Source: DASRHK01 sp963776465 (lineage in GTDB: Bacteria > Pseudomonadota > Gammaproteobacteria > Nevskiales > Nevskiaceae). Taken from it: a stretch of 64,000 nt of DNA. Below are positions 24,843 through 33,524 of this stretch, in pieces. How positions within the stretch are numbered: position 1 is the stretch's first letter; each line of letters opens with the position of its first letter. The stretch spans positions 248,001 through 312,000 of the forward strand of contig CAVZMV010000001.1 in assembly GCA_963776465.1 (NCBI GenBank), in the 5' to 3' direction. Position numbers and translations under genes: made by a program. The notes under the pieces were generated by a model that was not told the origin of the DNA, did not search any database, and was given only the letters and a program-made list of their open reading frames with translations.

Positions 24843-25316
24843 GTGGCCGCCATTCGTGCTGCTGCATGGTCGATCCTGTTGACCGCTTGCGCGCACACTG
24901 CGCCGCCGCCGACCTCTGAGGTTCTCCAAGGCACCTGGAAGGGCCCGCTGGAGATCCGCGGAACGTACGCGGATGGCAGCACCGCTTCAGACACCTTGCC
25001 CGTGCGCGTACGACTCGACGGCGGCAAGGCGCGCGTTTATCTCCCGAACGCGGACTTTCAGTGGAAAGAAGCCTATCCGGGCTCGTGGCTGGTGACGAAG
25101 CACGGCGACACGATCGTGATGCAGGCGTTGAACTCGGGCGGCAACGTCAACGTCAGATGGGATGAGACCTGCACGCTGACTGCCACCGCCCGTGCTGATG
25201 GCGACCTGCAGGTAGAGTGGAAGCGCGAGGTAAAGAACCTCGGGGGTCCGAAGGACCGGTATTCGAGTTTTGCCTTCAGTGGTAACGGCATCCTGCGCAG
25301 AGAGTCTCCCCCATGA
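24843..25316 (+). CDS. Small lipoprotein, unknown function
   Basis: 157 residues from a GTG at 24843, eight bases after the E2 stop. The signal MAAIRAAAWSILLTAC ends in a lipobox (LTAC). The mature part is beta-rich with several Trp and Gly (LQGTWKGPLEIRGTYADGST, GSWLVTKHGD, SGGNVNVRWDETC) and looks like a small lipocalin- or barrel-like fold, but I do not recognise a family. It overlaps the flavin reductase start (ATGA), so it is probably cotranscribed with it. The ribosome site is weak. Confidence 0.6.
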   Translation: MAAIRAAAWSILLTACAHTAPPPTSEVLQGTWKGPLEIRGTYADGSTASDTLPVRVRLDGGKARVYLPNADFQWKEAYPGSWLVTKHGDTIVMQALNSGGNVNVRWDETCTLTATARADGDLQVEWKREVKNLGGPKDRYSSFAFSGNGILRRESPP

Positions 25317-25864
25317 CCAACATCGTCGTCATCCCAGGCAGCTGGCGCAATGGCTCCTTCAACGTTGCGCTGGCGCAGGCGGCGATCAAGGCCCTGCCCG
25401 CAGGTACGAGCGGGCAGCTCGAGTCGATCCGCGACATCCCGATGTACGACGGCGACGTCGAGGTCTCGAACTATCCCGACGTGGTGGTGAAGCTCAAGGA
25501 CAAGATCGTCGCCGCCGACGGGCTGCTGCTCGTCTCACCCGAGTACAACAACTCCGTGCCCGGCCCGCTCAAGAACGCCATCGACTGGCTGTCGCGCCCG
25601 ACCAAGGACATCGCGCGCGTGTTCAAGGGCCGGCCGGTGGGGATCATCGGCGCGACCATCGGACCGAGCGGCACGCGGCTGGGCCAGGCCGCGTGGCTGC
25701 CGATCGTGCGCGTGCTCGGCATGCAGCTCTTCACCGGTGGATCCGTCTACATCACCTCGGCCGACAAGGTCTTCGACGACAAGGGCGCGCTGACCGACCC
25801 GAAGATCAACGAGGTGGTCGCCAAGTACGTGCAGGGCTTCGCCGCCTTCGTCGGCAAGTCCTGA
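25313..25864 (+). CDS. NADPH-dependent FMN reductase family protein
   Basis: 183 residues with the flavodoxin-like fold. IPGSWRNGSFNVALAQAA is the phosphate-binding loop for FMN, PEYNNSVPGPLKNAIDWLSR is the hallmark second motif, and FKGRPVGIIGAT is the third strand. These cytosolic dimers reduce flavins, quinones, azo compounds or metals with NAD(P)H. The ATG overlaps the previous stop. Confidence 0.9.
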   Translation: MTNIVVIPGSWRNGSFNVALAQAAIKALPAGTSGQLESIRDIPMYDGDVEVSNYPDVVVKLKDKIVAADGLLLVSPEYNNSVPGPLKNAIDWLSRPTKDIARVFKGRPVGIIGATIGPSGTRLGQAAWLPIVRVLGMQLFTGGSVYITSADKVFDDKGALTDPKINEVVAKYVQGFAAFVGKS

Positions 25865-25865
25865 C

Positions 25866-26339
25866 GTGTTCCAGAAAAGCATCAAGGTCCGCAACTCGCC
25901 GATCCACGGACGCGGCGTCTTTGCGCTGCGCAAGATCCCCAAGGGGCGCGAGATCATCCGCTACGGCGGCAAGTTGATCACGCAGGCCGAGGCCGATGCG
26001 CAGGGCCCCGACGACGGTCACACCTTCCTGTTCATCCTGAACGACGATTACGTCATCGACGCGGCCAAGAACGGCAACGAGGCGCGCTGGATCAACCACT
26101 CGTGCAAGCCCAACTGCATCGCCTACCTGATCGAGAACAAGGCGGGCGATCGCAAGAAGGACAAGGTGGTGATCGAGAGCCTGCGCGACATCGCATCGGG
26201 CGAGGAGCTGACCTACGACTACCGCATCGAGTCCGACAACCCGGACTCTCCGGTGGAGCAGCGGCTGTGGGCGTGCCGCTGCGGGGCGCCGCGTTGCCGC
26301 GGGACGATGCTGCGGCGGCGGAAATCCAAGAAGAAGTAG
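25866..26339 (+). CDS. SET-domain protein (probable protein-lysine methyltransferase) with post-SET motif
   Basis: 157 residues from a GTG one base after the previous stop. It is a compact SET domain: SPIHGRGVFALRKIPKGREI, RWINHSCKPNCIAY (the SAM-binding NHSCxPN pseudoknot) and GEELTYDYRI (catalytic Tyr). It then ends with a cysteine cluster WACRCGAPRCRGTM, like the zinc-binding post-SET region, and a lysine-rich tail. SET proteins methylate lysines; the bacterial targets are mostly unknown. It looks complete and active by motif. Confidence 0.92.
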   Translation: MFQKSIKVRNSPIHGRGVFALRKIPKGREIIRYGGKLITQAEADAQGPDDGHTFLFILNDDYVIDAAKNGNEARWINHSCKPNCIAYLIENKAGDRKKDKVVIESLRDIASGEELTYDYRIESDNPDSPVEQRLWACRCGAPRCRGTMLRRRKSKKK

Positions 26340-26356
26340 GGCGCGCCGTGCGCGCC
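26336..26356. repeat. Short palindrome GTAGGGCGCGCC(A/G)TGCGCGCC, copy 2
   Basis: Begins inside the last codons of the SET gene, and its own TAG provides the SET stop codon. It fills the gap between the two convergent genes. It differs from the copies at 24103 and 56670 by one base. Confidence 0.7.
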
Positions 26357-26357
26357 G

Positions 26358-26753
26358 TTAATGCCTGGCGGGTGCGTGCGCCACGCCGATGGCGCGCTCC
26401 ACCGAGCGCACCAGCTCTTCTGGCCGGCAGGTCTTGACCAGGACGACACGCGCGCCGGCATCGAGCGCGCGACGGGCCAGCGGCGAGCCGCCACCAACGC
26501 CCGTGACGACGACGACCGGCACGTCCAGGCCGCGGGCCATCAGCACTTCCAGGAAATCGGCGCCGTTCATGCCGGGCATGTAGAGGTCGAGCACGATGCA
26601 GTCGGCGCGGGCCGAGGTCAGCGCCGTCAGGCACTCTTCCGCCGACGCGAAGGTCTTGACGGTCCAGCCGGTGGTCCCCACCACCAGGCTGATCGCTTCG
26701 CGCTGCAGCGCGTCGTCGTCGATCACGTAAATCACGCCGGTCTTGGTGCCCAT
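26358..26753 (-). CDS. Single-domain response regulator (FixJ-like receiver)
   Basis: 131 residues. The acidic cluster is IYVIDDDALQRE, the phospho-acceptor Asp lies in CIVLDLYMPGMNG (about residue 57), Thr in VVTGVGG and Lys in VLVKTCRPEEL. There is no output domain. It starts 13 bases after the stop of the membrane-anchored protease gene on the same strand, so the two are probably cotranscribed and may act together, but no kinase is nearby. Confidence 0.88.
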   Translation of the reverse strand: MGTKTGVIYVIDDDALQREAISLVVGTTGWTVKTFASAEECLTALTSARADCIVLDLYMPGMNGADFLEVLMARGLDVPVVVVTGVGGGSPLARRALDAGARVVLVKTCRPEELVRSVERAIGVAHAPARH

Positions 26754-26766
26754 TGGAGTTGCCCCG

Positions 26767-28092
26767 TTAGACGAAGGTCGCGCCGAATTCCCTGAGCGCG
26801 CTTTCGAGTGGTTTTAGCGATCGTCCCTGATACGGCCCTGCCATCACCCCGCCGCGCGGTCCCTGGATCGAGCGGTAATCCGTCATCACCGCGAACAGCG
26901 CCGGCGACGGATCAAGCCGCACCGCAGGCCCGCCGCTCTCACCGTGATGCCAGGCGACGTTGAACTCGAACACGACGTCTCCGCGTGAATCGGTCGACTG
27001 GGCCGCAATGATGCCTGAATTCGCGTGCGGCCTGAGCTGCATGGTCGAGTCCAGGTATTCCCCGTCCGGGTCGATCTCGAGGTCCGTGATCAGCGGCGAG
27101 GGATAGCCCATGGTGAGGATCTGGGCGCCATCCGGGACCCGGTCCAGCGTCAGCGGCATGGCGCCCAGGTGCTCCACCCCGTTGGCGCACGGCCCGATCT
27201 CCAGCACCGCCAGGTCAAGGTCGGGGTTCTCCACCGGGAAGCCGACCACCGGGAAGTGGAACAGGTGCGAGCCGTCGACCGGCGCGATCACCGCGTAGAA
27301 GCGGTCCTCCGGTCGCCGCGCCTGGCCGCTGTTGAGCACCTGGTGCGCGGTGATGAGGTAACGGTCGCCGACGATGCAGGTGGCGGTGCCGACGACGCTG
27401 GCTTCGAACTTGGCCTTGGTCTTGGCCTTCTTGGCGCCGGAGGGCTTGCTCGCCTGCACGCGCAGCAGCGCGCAGGTCGCCGCGCGCACCGGCGGGATCG
27501 TGCCGATGAGCGCGGCCGGGTGGTCGAAGCGCAAGTGCGGCGTCGGCTCCTTGATGATCACGCGCTGGGGCTCGCGGTAGCGGTCGCCCATCAGCTCCGG
27601 GATCGGCTCGTAGTACTCGGTCTCACCCTCGCCCTCAGTCTCGGCCTTCGGCACGCGCTTGGCCCGGGCCACCGGCGCGACAGATGGCGCCATGTTGGCG
27701 CGCGCCGACCAGCGCATCAGCACCGCTATCAACCCGAGCGGCACCGAAAGGATCGCGAGCGACGTGAGCAGGCCCGGCAGCGCGTCGCCCTGCGCAGGCG
27801 GCTGCGAGAACGCCTCGAAGGGATCCAGCGCGAAGAACGCCACCGCGGTCAGCAGCACCAGCTGCAGGGCCAGCGAGATCAGCATCCGGATGCCGGCCGC
27901 GGTCGGCTGCGGCCCGCGCAGGAACATGCACCAGCCGCTGAAGGCCAACAGCGCGATGGCGCCCAGGTCGAACACGAGGTGGATGACGAGGTCGCGGGTC
28001 TGCAGCGTGTCCGTCCGCGGCAGCACGTGGGCCAGATCGCCCGCGACGAAAATCAACAGGCACAGCAGCGCTACGGCGTTGACCAGCTTCAA
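26767..28092 (-). CDS. Membrane-anchored trypsin-like serine protease
   Basis: About 441 residues from a TTG at 28092 that has a GGAAGGGG ribosome site; a TTG 30 bases upstream is possible. The first about 140 residues hold four hydrophobic segments. A charged linker (about 150-190) leads to a trypsin-fold domain with the triad His in LITAHQVLN, Asp in NPDLDLAVLEIG and Ser in HHGESGGPAV. It would be a surface or periplasmic housekeeping or stress protease of the S1 type, but it lacks a PDZ domain and so is not DegP-like. Target unknown. Confidence 0.8.
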   Translation of the reverse strand: MKLVNAVALLCLLIFVAGDLAHVLPRTDTLQTRDLVIHLVFDLGAIALLAFSGWCMFLRGPQPTAAGIRMLISLALQLVLLTAVAFFALDPFEAFSQPPAQGDALPGLLTSLAILSVPLGLIAVLMRWSARANMAPSVAPVARAKRVPKAETEGEGETEYYEPIPELMGDRYREPQRVIIKEPTPHLRFDHPAALIGTIPPVRAATCALLRVQASKPSGAKKAKTKAKFEASVVGTATCIVGDRYLITAHQVLNSGQARRPEDRFYAVIAPVDGSHLFHFPVVGFPVENPDLDLAVLEIGPCANGVEHLGAMPLTLDRVPDGAQILTMGYPSPLITDLEIDPDGEYLDSTMQLRPHANSGIIAAQSTDSRGDVVFEFNVAWHHGESGGPAVRLDPSPALFAVMTDYRSIQGPRGGVMAGPYQGRSLKPLESALREFGATFV

Positions 28093-28156
28093 AACGGGAC
28101 CCCTTCCCTGGCTCTCGGGCAATCCTACTGCGGGCCGGGTGGTAGCGGCAAAGACG

Positions 28157-28717
28157 CTATTTCTTGACGATCTGCGTGTCTTTGACTAGCGAGTTCATGG
28201 CCCGCTCCAGGCAACGCTTGAGCTTCTCGTTACCCGCGCCGTCACCTTCACCGGGGAACTGCTTGCGGCATTCCTGCGCTGCGTTCTCCCACGGATCGGC
28301 GATTTTCTGGCGGGCAGCGGGGTCCGTGATCCGCATGTTCACACCGCAGGTGTAGACCGCGTAGTTGTAAGCGGTCCACGGGGGCATCTTGTCGTGCGAA
28401 TAGACGTAGGCCGCAGCTGTTCTCACGGCTGGGCGGTAATCTCCGCTCAGATGCGAGCCTGTCTGTCCAAGATGACTGAGCCAATCCGCGGTGCGCTCGA
28501 CCGCTGGCTCCTGCGGAATATCGGAGATCCGGTAGTCCTCCAGGGAGCAGAAGATCCGGCCCAGGACTTTGCATTGGATGTTGTCGTCGGGCGGACCGTT
28601 CGGCGACTTGGTGCCGCGCAGCGAGCCGACGCGACAGTCGGCGGCGTAGGCGCTGACGCCCCAGGATCCAAAAAGAGCAGCGATCACCACGGCCAGTCTC
28701 ATTTGCTCAAAACGCAT
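28157..28717 (-). CDS. Secreted protein of unknown function, last gene of the peptide-export operon
   Basis: 186 residues with a clear signal peptide (cleavage near AYA-ADC). The ATG at 28717 overlaps the end of the exporter gene and has an AGGGGGA ribosome site inside it, so it is coupled to the exporter. Mature features are several Cys (C28, IQCKVLGRIFC, YTCGVN, QECRKQF, KRCLERA) suggesting disulfides, and an acidic/helical body ending in KDTQIVKK. I do not recognise a domain. Its place at the end of a bacteriocin-type operon makes immunity, maturation or accessory export possible; this is inference only. Confidence 0.75.
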   Translation of the reverse strand: MRFEQMRLAVVIAALFGSWGVSAYAADCRVGSLRGTKSPNGPPDDNIQCKVLGRIFCSLEDYRISDIPQEPAVERTADWLSHLGQTGSHLSGDYRPAVRTAAAYVYSHDKMPPWTAYNYAVYTCGVNMRITDPAARQKIADPWENAAQECRKQFPGEGDGAGNEKLKRCLERAMNSLVKDTQIVKK

Positions 28718-30878
28718 ATGTATCCCCCTGACGTCTCATGTTGACCTTCGTGACATCGCCGCATAACCGCGGCGCCATCGGCACAAGCTTGCCGTGGACC
28801 AGCTCCATCACCCGATTCGCGAACTTGATCGGCGTCGCGCGGTGCGTGACAACGATCCGCGTCATCGGCAGTCGCGACAACATTTCCATGACGCGCACGT
28901 CCAAGGCCGGGTCCATATGGCAGGTCGCTTCGTCGAGGAACAGGACTCGCGGTCTGCGATACAGAGCCCTGGCAAGCATCAATCGTTGGCGCTCGCCGGC
29001 CGATAACGCATCGCCCATGTCGCCGATGAGGCTGTGGTAGTTCATCGGCATTGCCATGATGGCGTCGTGGATCAGACATTGCTTCGCGCATTCGATCATC
29101 CACGCTTGGTCGACCCGCTGGTCGAACAGCGTGATGTTCTCGGCGACCGAGCCGGACAGCAGCCGGTCTTCCTGGCTCACAGACGCCAGGTTTCTTCGAT
29201 AGTTGGTCAGTCCAAGCCGCCGGATGTCGATGCCGGCAAACGAGACGGTGCCAGCGCTGGGTTGCTCCAGCCCCTGCAACAGGCGCATCAGCGTGGATTT
29301 TCCGCACCCGGAGGGCCCGATCAGCGCGAGGAACTCACCGTTCCTGACGGTTAGATCGACGCCATCAACAACCACCGGGTCCGTCGGGGAGTACGCGAAG
29401 CGAAGGTTCCGCGCCGTGATGTCGCCGCGCTCGACGGTTTCCAATGGCGGGACCGGAACGCGAGCTTCCTCCTCCGGATTGGTGAGCGCGATGTCTCCCA
29501 GGCGATCCAGGTGCAAGTCCAGGAGCTTCAGGCTGATCCATTTGTCGATCAGCGACCCCCCGGCACCCAGGAACTGCTGCTGATAGGCGCTGAACGCCAT
29601 CAGCATGCCGATCGTGAACGTGTGATCCATGACCATGTTCGCGGCGACGTAGACGACCGCAAGGTTGCCGGCACCGAACAACAGTTGATTGGCGATGCCG
29701 AACCCCAAGTTCAGCCGGCTGATGCGGATGCTCGTATTGGTCACGGCAACGAACCGGTTCTGCCACTGGTTCATGCGATCGAGCTCGAGGCCGAACTGCT
29801 TGATCGTGCAAATGCCGCGAATCGTCTCCATGAACTGCGAGTTGGCCTCAGCGCCTGCGATCATGTTCTCGTTGGAAAGGTCGCGGAGCGGTTGATAGCG
29901 CAGGAACCGGAGCAACGCGTACGACACTAGCAATGCCAGAACGATCATCGTGAGCTGGGGCTGATAGACCCAGATCACGACGAGAGTAGTCACCATCAGC
30001 ATGCCGTCGATAAACGCCTCGATCAGGCCATGCGTCAGCAGGTCCTGCACAGCGGAAACGGAGCCGAAGCGCGACATGACATCGCCGATATGACGTTTTG
30101 CGAAAAAGGAAAGCGGCAAGCGCAGGAGGTGCCGCAGTACGTTGCCCTGCATTTGCAAGGACAGGAGATTGCCCAGGGAGATCGAGATCCACGACCGCAC
30201 CCAACCGATGGCGGTCTTCAGCAGCAGGACAGATAGGAATGCGGCTGCCAGTAGAGTCAGCAGGTTGTGATCGGCCCGCACCACGGCTTCGTCGACCACC
30301 AGCTGCATGTAGATCGGGCTCAGCAGCGCGAACGCCTGAAGCGTGACCGACATCAGCAGCAGCTGCAGCAGCAAGCGCTTGAATCCCCCGACCTCGCCCC
30401 AGAACGACAATAGTCCGAGGCGTTCGCGCATATCTCTAGCGATAAAATCGGACGCGGGCATCAACTCCAGCGCAACGCCGGTGAAGTGCTTTGAGACGAC
30501 GTCCAGCGGAATCCTGCGCGCACCAACAGCGGGGTCGTGGATCTTCACGACCGAACCTCGGACGCTCTTTAGAACCACGAAATGGTTCAGACCCCAGTGC
30601 AAGATGGCTGGTGCGCGCAGTTGCGCGAGCTCCGACAACTCCAGGCGGAGTGCCCGTCCAGTGAGCCGCAGGCAGTCGGCGACGTTCATCAGGTGTTGAA
30701 GGGTCGCGCCCTTCAGCGATCCGGGGTACTCGCGGCGCAAACGACCAAGATCGATCGGCCGTCCGTGAAAACCCGCCACCATAGCGAGGCACGCCAGTCC
30801 GCATTCTGCAGCTTCGCTTTGTAAGGTAACCGGCAGGCGACCCCGGCCGGTGAAGTTGAGGCCTGCGGCGACGTTCAT
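28707..30878 (-). CDS. Peptidase-containing ABC exporter for double-glycine peptides (C39 + ABC, CvaB/RaxB-like)
   Basis: 723 residues from ATG 30878, which overlaps the adaptor stop (ATGA). Residues 1-140 are a C39 bacteriocin-processing peptidase with C26 in QSEAAECGLACLAMV, H99 in HWGLNHFVVL and D115 in IHDPAVG, so the triad is complete. A six-helix membrane domain (about 160-450) and an ATPase follow, with Walker A GPSGCGKST, signature LSAGERQRLMLARAL and Walker B VLFLDEA. It cuts the leader after Gly-Gly and exports the peptide. The obvious substrate is the GG-leader peptide at 33525-33908. Confidence 0.95.
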   Translation of the reverse strand: MNVAAGLNFTGRGRLPVTLQSEAAECGLACLAMVAGFHGRPIDLGRLRREYPGSLKGATLQHLMNVADCLRLTGRALRLELSELAQLRAPAILHWGLNHFVVLKSVRGSVVKIHDPAVGARRIPLDVVSKHFTGVALELMPASDFIARDMRERLGLLSFWGEVGGFKRLLLQLLLMSVTLQAFALLSPIYMQLVVDEAVVRADHNLLTLLAAAFLSVLLLKTAIGWVRSWISISLGNLLSLQMQGNVLRHLLRLPLSFFAKRHIGDVMSRFGSVSAVQDLLTHGLIEAFIDGMLMVTTLVVIWVYQPQLTMIVLALLVSYALLRFLRYQPLRDLSNENMIAGAEANSQFMETIRGICTIKQFGLELDRMNQWQNRFVAVTNTSIRISRLNLGFGIANQLLFGAGNLAVVYVAANMVMDHTFTIGMLMAFSAYQQQFLGAGGSLIDKWISLKLLDLHLDRLGDIALTNPEEEARVPVPPLETVERGDITARNLRFAYSPTDPVVVDGVDLTVRNGEFLALIGPSGCGKSTLMRLLQGLEQPSAGTVSFAGIDIRRLGLTNYRRNLASVSQEDRLLSGSVAENITLFDQRVDQAWMIECAKQCLIHDAIMAMPMNYHSLIGDMGDALSAGERQRLMLARALYRRPRVLFLDEATCHMDPALDVRVMEMLSRLPMTRIVVTHRATPIKFANRVMELVHGKLVPMAPRLCGDVTKVNMRRQGDTYAF

Positions 30879-32140
30879 ATCTTTGCCCGCACGGCGAGAA
30901 TCGGACGGAAGATCCACTCCCACAACGCCCGCGGTTCTTCCAGAAGGTCCGCCTCCAGCAACATGCCTGCCTTCAAGGCTTGAGCCTCGCCGTGCACGAC
31001 CACTGTTTGCAGCTGGAGTTGAACGGTGACCCGGTACGTCGACTCCGTGGCGGGTAGCGCCGACGGCATCTCGTCGGGGCGCAAGCTCACGCGGCTGACA
31101 TCTTTCACCGCGCCGTCCTGCATGCCGTACTGCTCGTAGGGATAGGCGCTGTAGCGCATGCGCACCGGCTGTCCGGGATGCACGAAGCCGATGGCCCGGC
31201 TCGGCACGAGCAGACGCGCTTCGAGCAGGTTCTGCTCCGGGACAAGGACCATGAGGGGCTGTCCAGGCACCGCGAGCGCGCCGGTTTCCGCCTGAAGCGC
31301 TGTGATCCTGCCGCCGGCCGGCGCCGTAACGGTGTACGTGCGCTCGATCTCCAGCGCCGCTTTCTGCTGACGGATCTCGGATAGCTGGTTGTTCAGCAGC
31401 ACCTGCCGTTGCTTGAGCTGGCCCGGCATCTGCAGCTGTTGCGACTCGACATCTGCAAGGTCGGTGGCAAGAGCGGTTTCATTGCGCGTAAGCGCGTACC
31501 ACTCCTTCTGCAGCGACAGCACCAGATCCTTTCGGAAAATGACCTCGTTCGGCGTGGCGAACCCCTGTGATCGCAATCGCTCAGTGCCCGCCTGCAATTG
31601 TTCGGCTGCCGCAATTCGCTTCTCGAGCACTTTCAGCTCCGAATCGAGCGCAGCCAGCTGCTTGCGAAGCTCGGTCGCCTTGGCTTGCAAGCGACCATCC
31701 TGCGCCTGGTTGAGTCCCTCTTCGCGCGTCAACGATTCCGTCAGCGTGGCCTCGCGCGCCGCGAGTTCGTGAAGGATCTCTTCTGGGGCGCTGGTGCCTG
31801 AGCCATTGGAGAGCCCCTGCTCTACCGAAATGATGGCGAGGGGTTGGTCCGCCTCGACGATCTCGCCTTCCCGCGCCAGCAGCTTTTGGATAACACCCGG
31901 ACGCGCCGCATACACCTTCTGCACGCCCTGTTCGGGCGCGAGGTACCCGCCGACGGTCTGGCGCGGAGCGTAGGTTGCTGAGAAAAGACCGAGCCCGATC
32001 ACCGACAAGCTAATCAGGCATGCAGCTATCGCCCCGATCTGCCACGCAGGGCTGACGGCAAGCGGTGCACCGGAGAGGCGCTGCTCCCGGTAGTCCAGTG
32101 CTTCGCTGCGGAATAACGTGTTTGTCGATTCGAATGTCAC
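30875..32140 (-). CDS. HlyD-family membrane fusion protein (CvaA/RaxA-like)
   Basis: 421 residues from a GTG. One N-terminal membrane segment (about 30-50) is followed by a half-barrel/lipoyl part (GGYLAPEQGVQKVYAARPGVIQKLLAREGEIVEADQPL), a long alpha-hairpin coiled coil (about 130-260) and the returning lipoyl strand (APAGGRITALQAETGALAVPGQPLMVLVPE). It bridges the ABC exporter to an outer-membrane TolC channel. No TolC gene is present here, so a general one must be recruited. It lies between the rhomboid and exporter genes, all on one strand. Confidence 0.92.
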   Translation of the reverse strand: MTFESTNTLFRSEALDYREQRLSGAPLAVSPAWQIGAIAACLISLSVIGLGLFSATYAPRQTVGGYLAPEQGVQKVYAARPGVIQKLLAREGEIVEADQPLAIISVEQGLSNGSGTSAPEEILHELAAREATLTESLTREEGLNQAQDGRLQAKATELRKQLAALDSELKVLEKRIAAAEQLQAGTERLRSQGFATPNEVIFRKDLVLSLQKEWYALTRNETALATDLADVESQQLQMPGQLKQRQVLLNNQLSEIRQQKAALEIERTYTVTAPAGGRITALQAETGALAVPGQPLMVLVPEQNLLEARLLVPSRAIGFVHPGQPVRMRYSAYPYEQYGMQDGAVKDVSRVSLRPDEMPSALPATESTYRVTVQLQLQTVVVHGEAQALKAGMLLEADLLEEPRALWEWIFRPILAVRAKI

Positions 32141-32173
32141 GGCGCAACCCCCATTGCGCGCACGCCCGCCGTT

Positions 32174-33472
32174 CTAGATCAGCTGCCCCCAGTGAATGAT
32201 CGTCACAAGCTTCCCGACTACAAAGAGCGCGTCTGCGATAAGCAACGCACCACACAACTGCCCCAGCCGCGTGGCCCAAGGCCGGGGCCGGATCGGGATT
32301 TCCTGTCTATTGGAATCGATCAGCAGGAAACCGAGCGCTAACCCAGCCGCAAAGCCGCCGGCGTGCCCGGCGTAGTCGGTTGTTGCGCTGTTGGTCCAGT
32401 CGGATGCAGCGCCGGTGAGCGCACACATTGTGAATGCGACCAACAGCTGGGGCGGCAGCACCTTTCGACGCCGCAACATCAACAGAAGCAGGAACGCTGT
32501 CAGGCCACTGAGCGCGCCTGAAAACCCGACTGATACGGTCCTCGGAAGGATGAATAGGGAGAAAATAGATGCGCCGAGCACGCCTCCGAAGGCGATGGTG
32601 GGCACTGTATGTCGCGCGGCAAGCGGCTCGACGAACCTGCACAGCACGAACCAGCCCACCAGATTACCGACGAGGTGCGGGCCATGATGGTGCAACAAGG
32701 GCCCGGTGAACATCCGCCACCACTCCCCCTGAAACGTGTAGGGCTTGCTGAACCCGAGCGCTCTTGCGGATGGCGGGAACATGTCGGTCGAATTGATATC
32801 CGCCAGACATTGGAGACTGAACACAACGATGAGGAGCGCGCCGAACCACCACAGCCATGGCGCCGGCTCGTACAACACCCAGGAAACAAACCGCACTCTA
32901 AATGTTCGCTCGCGCGTGGTGGCTTCGCTCGGTAGCCGGGAGTCGGCATACCGCTTTGCGTGACCAACCGCCAAGTAGAGTAAGACGGTCAAGCCAACAA
33001 GTTGGTTAATGAGGAACTTAGCCGATTGGCCACTCCAGAAGGCGTGCACAAGCAGCGCAATCTGGCCGACGACGAGTGCGCCGGTACCAATCAGCCAGCG
33101 AAGCTCGTAGCTTCCGCTGCGGAGAAAGGCTCCGGCCCGGAGCCAATCAATCTCGTAGACGGACTTAAGAAAGCGGCTGTCGGGGGTCCACACAAGGCGG
33201 TCGCCCATGCCGCCCCGGCTAGCGACAAGTCGCCTCAGCTTCTCCTCTGAACATGGACGCTGCTTCCACCAGCTGCGATAGCCGAACGTTCCTGACGGTG
33301 CGACAACGGGAAAGGCGTCGCTGCGTATCCACGGTGGACTCGTTGCGGCGGCAACGTCTTCCGCGACGGAAGCTGCAGGTGTAACCCCGGGCATAGTTGC
33401 GCTCCCCATCCCAGATCGGAGAACCAAAGAGGGGCTGCGCAAAGCGCCGCCCCTTGAAAGAGTAGTGCTCAT
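32174..33472 (-). CDS. Rhomboid-family intramembrane serine protease in the peptide-export operon
   Basis: About 432 residues from ATG 33472; a TTG at 33487 is an alternative, and neither has a well-spaced ribosome site. A soluble N-terminal part of about 130 residues precedes seven or so membrane helices. The rhomboid core is complete: HHHGPHLVGNLVGWF (oxyanion His/Asn helix), catalytic Ser in VGFSGALSG and catalytic His in YAGHAGGFAAGLALG. Rhomboids cut membrane helices of substrate proteins. Its location between the precursor peptide and its exporter is unusual and suggests a role in maturing, releasing or protecting against the peptide; the general family would not predict this. Confidence 0.9.
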   Translation of the reverse strand: MSTTLSRGGALRSPSLVLRSGMGSATMPGVTPAASVAEDVAAATSPPWIRSDAFPVVAPSGTFGYRSWWKQRPCSEEKLRRLVASRGGMGDRLVWTPDSRFLKSVYEIDWLRAGAFLRSGSYELRWLIGTGALVVGQIALLVHAFWSGQSAKFLINQLVGLTVLLYLAVGHAKRYADSRLPSEATTRERTFRVRFVSWVLYEPAPWLWWFGALLIVVFSLQCLADINSTDMFPPSARALGFSKPYTFQGEWWRMFTGPLLHHHGPHLVGNLVGWFVLCRFVEPLAARHTVPTIAFGGVLGASIFSLFILPRTVSVGFSGALSGLTAFLLLLMLRRRKVLPPQLLVAFTMCALTGAASDWTNSATTDYAGHAGGFAAGLALGFLLIDSNRQEIPIRPRPWATRLGQLCGALLIADALFVVGKLVTIIHWGQLI

Positions 33473-33524
33473 CCTCTGGTTCAACAACCTGGGATACAGT
33501 CCTTGGAAAGCGATCTAATTGTGC

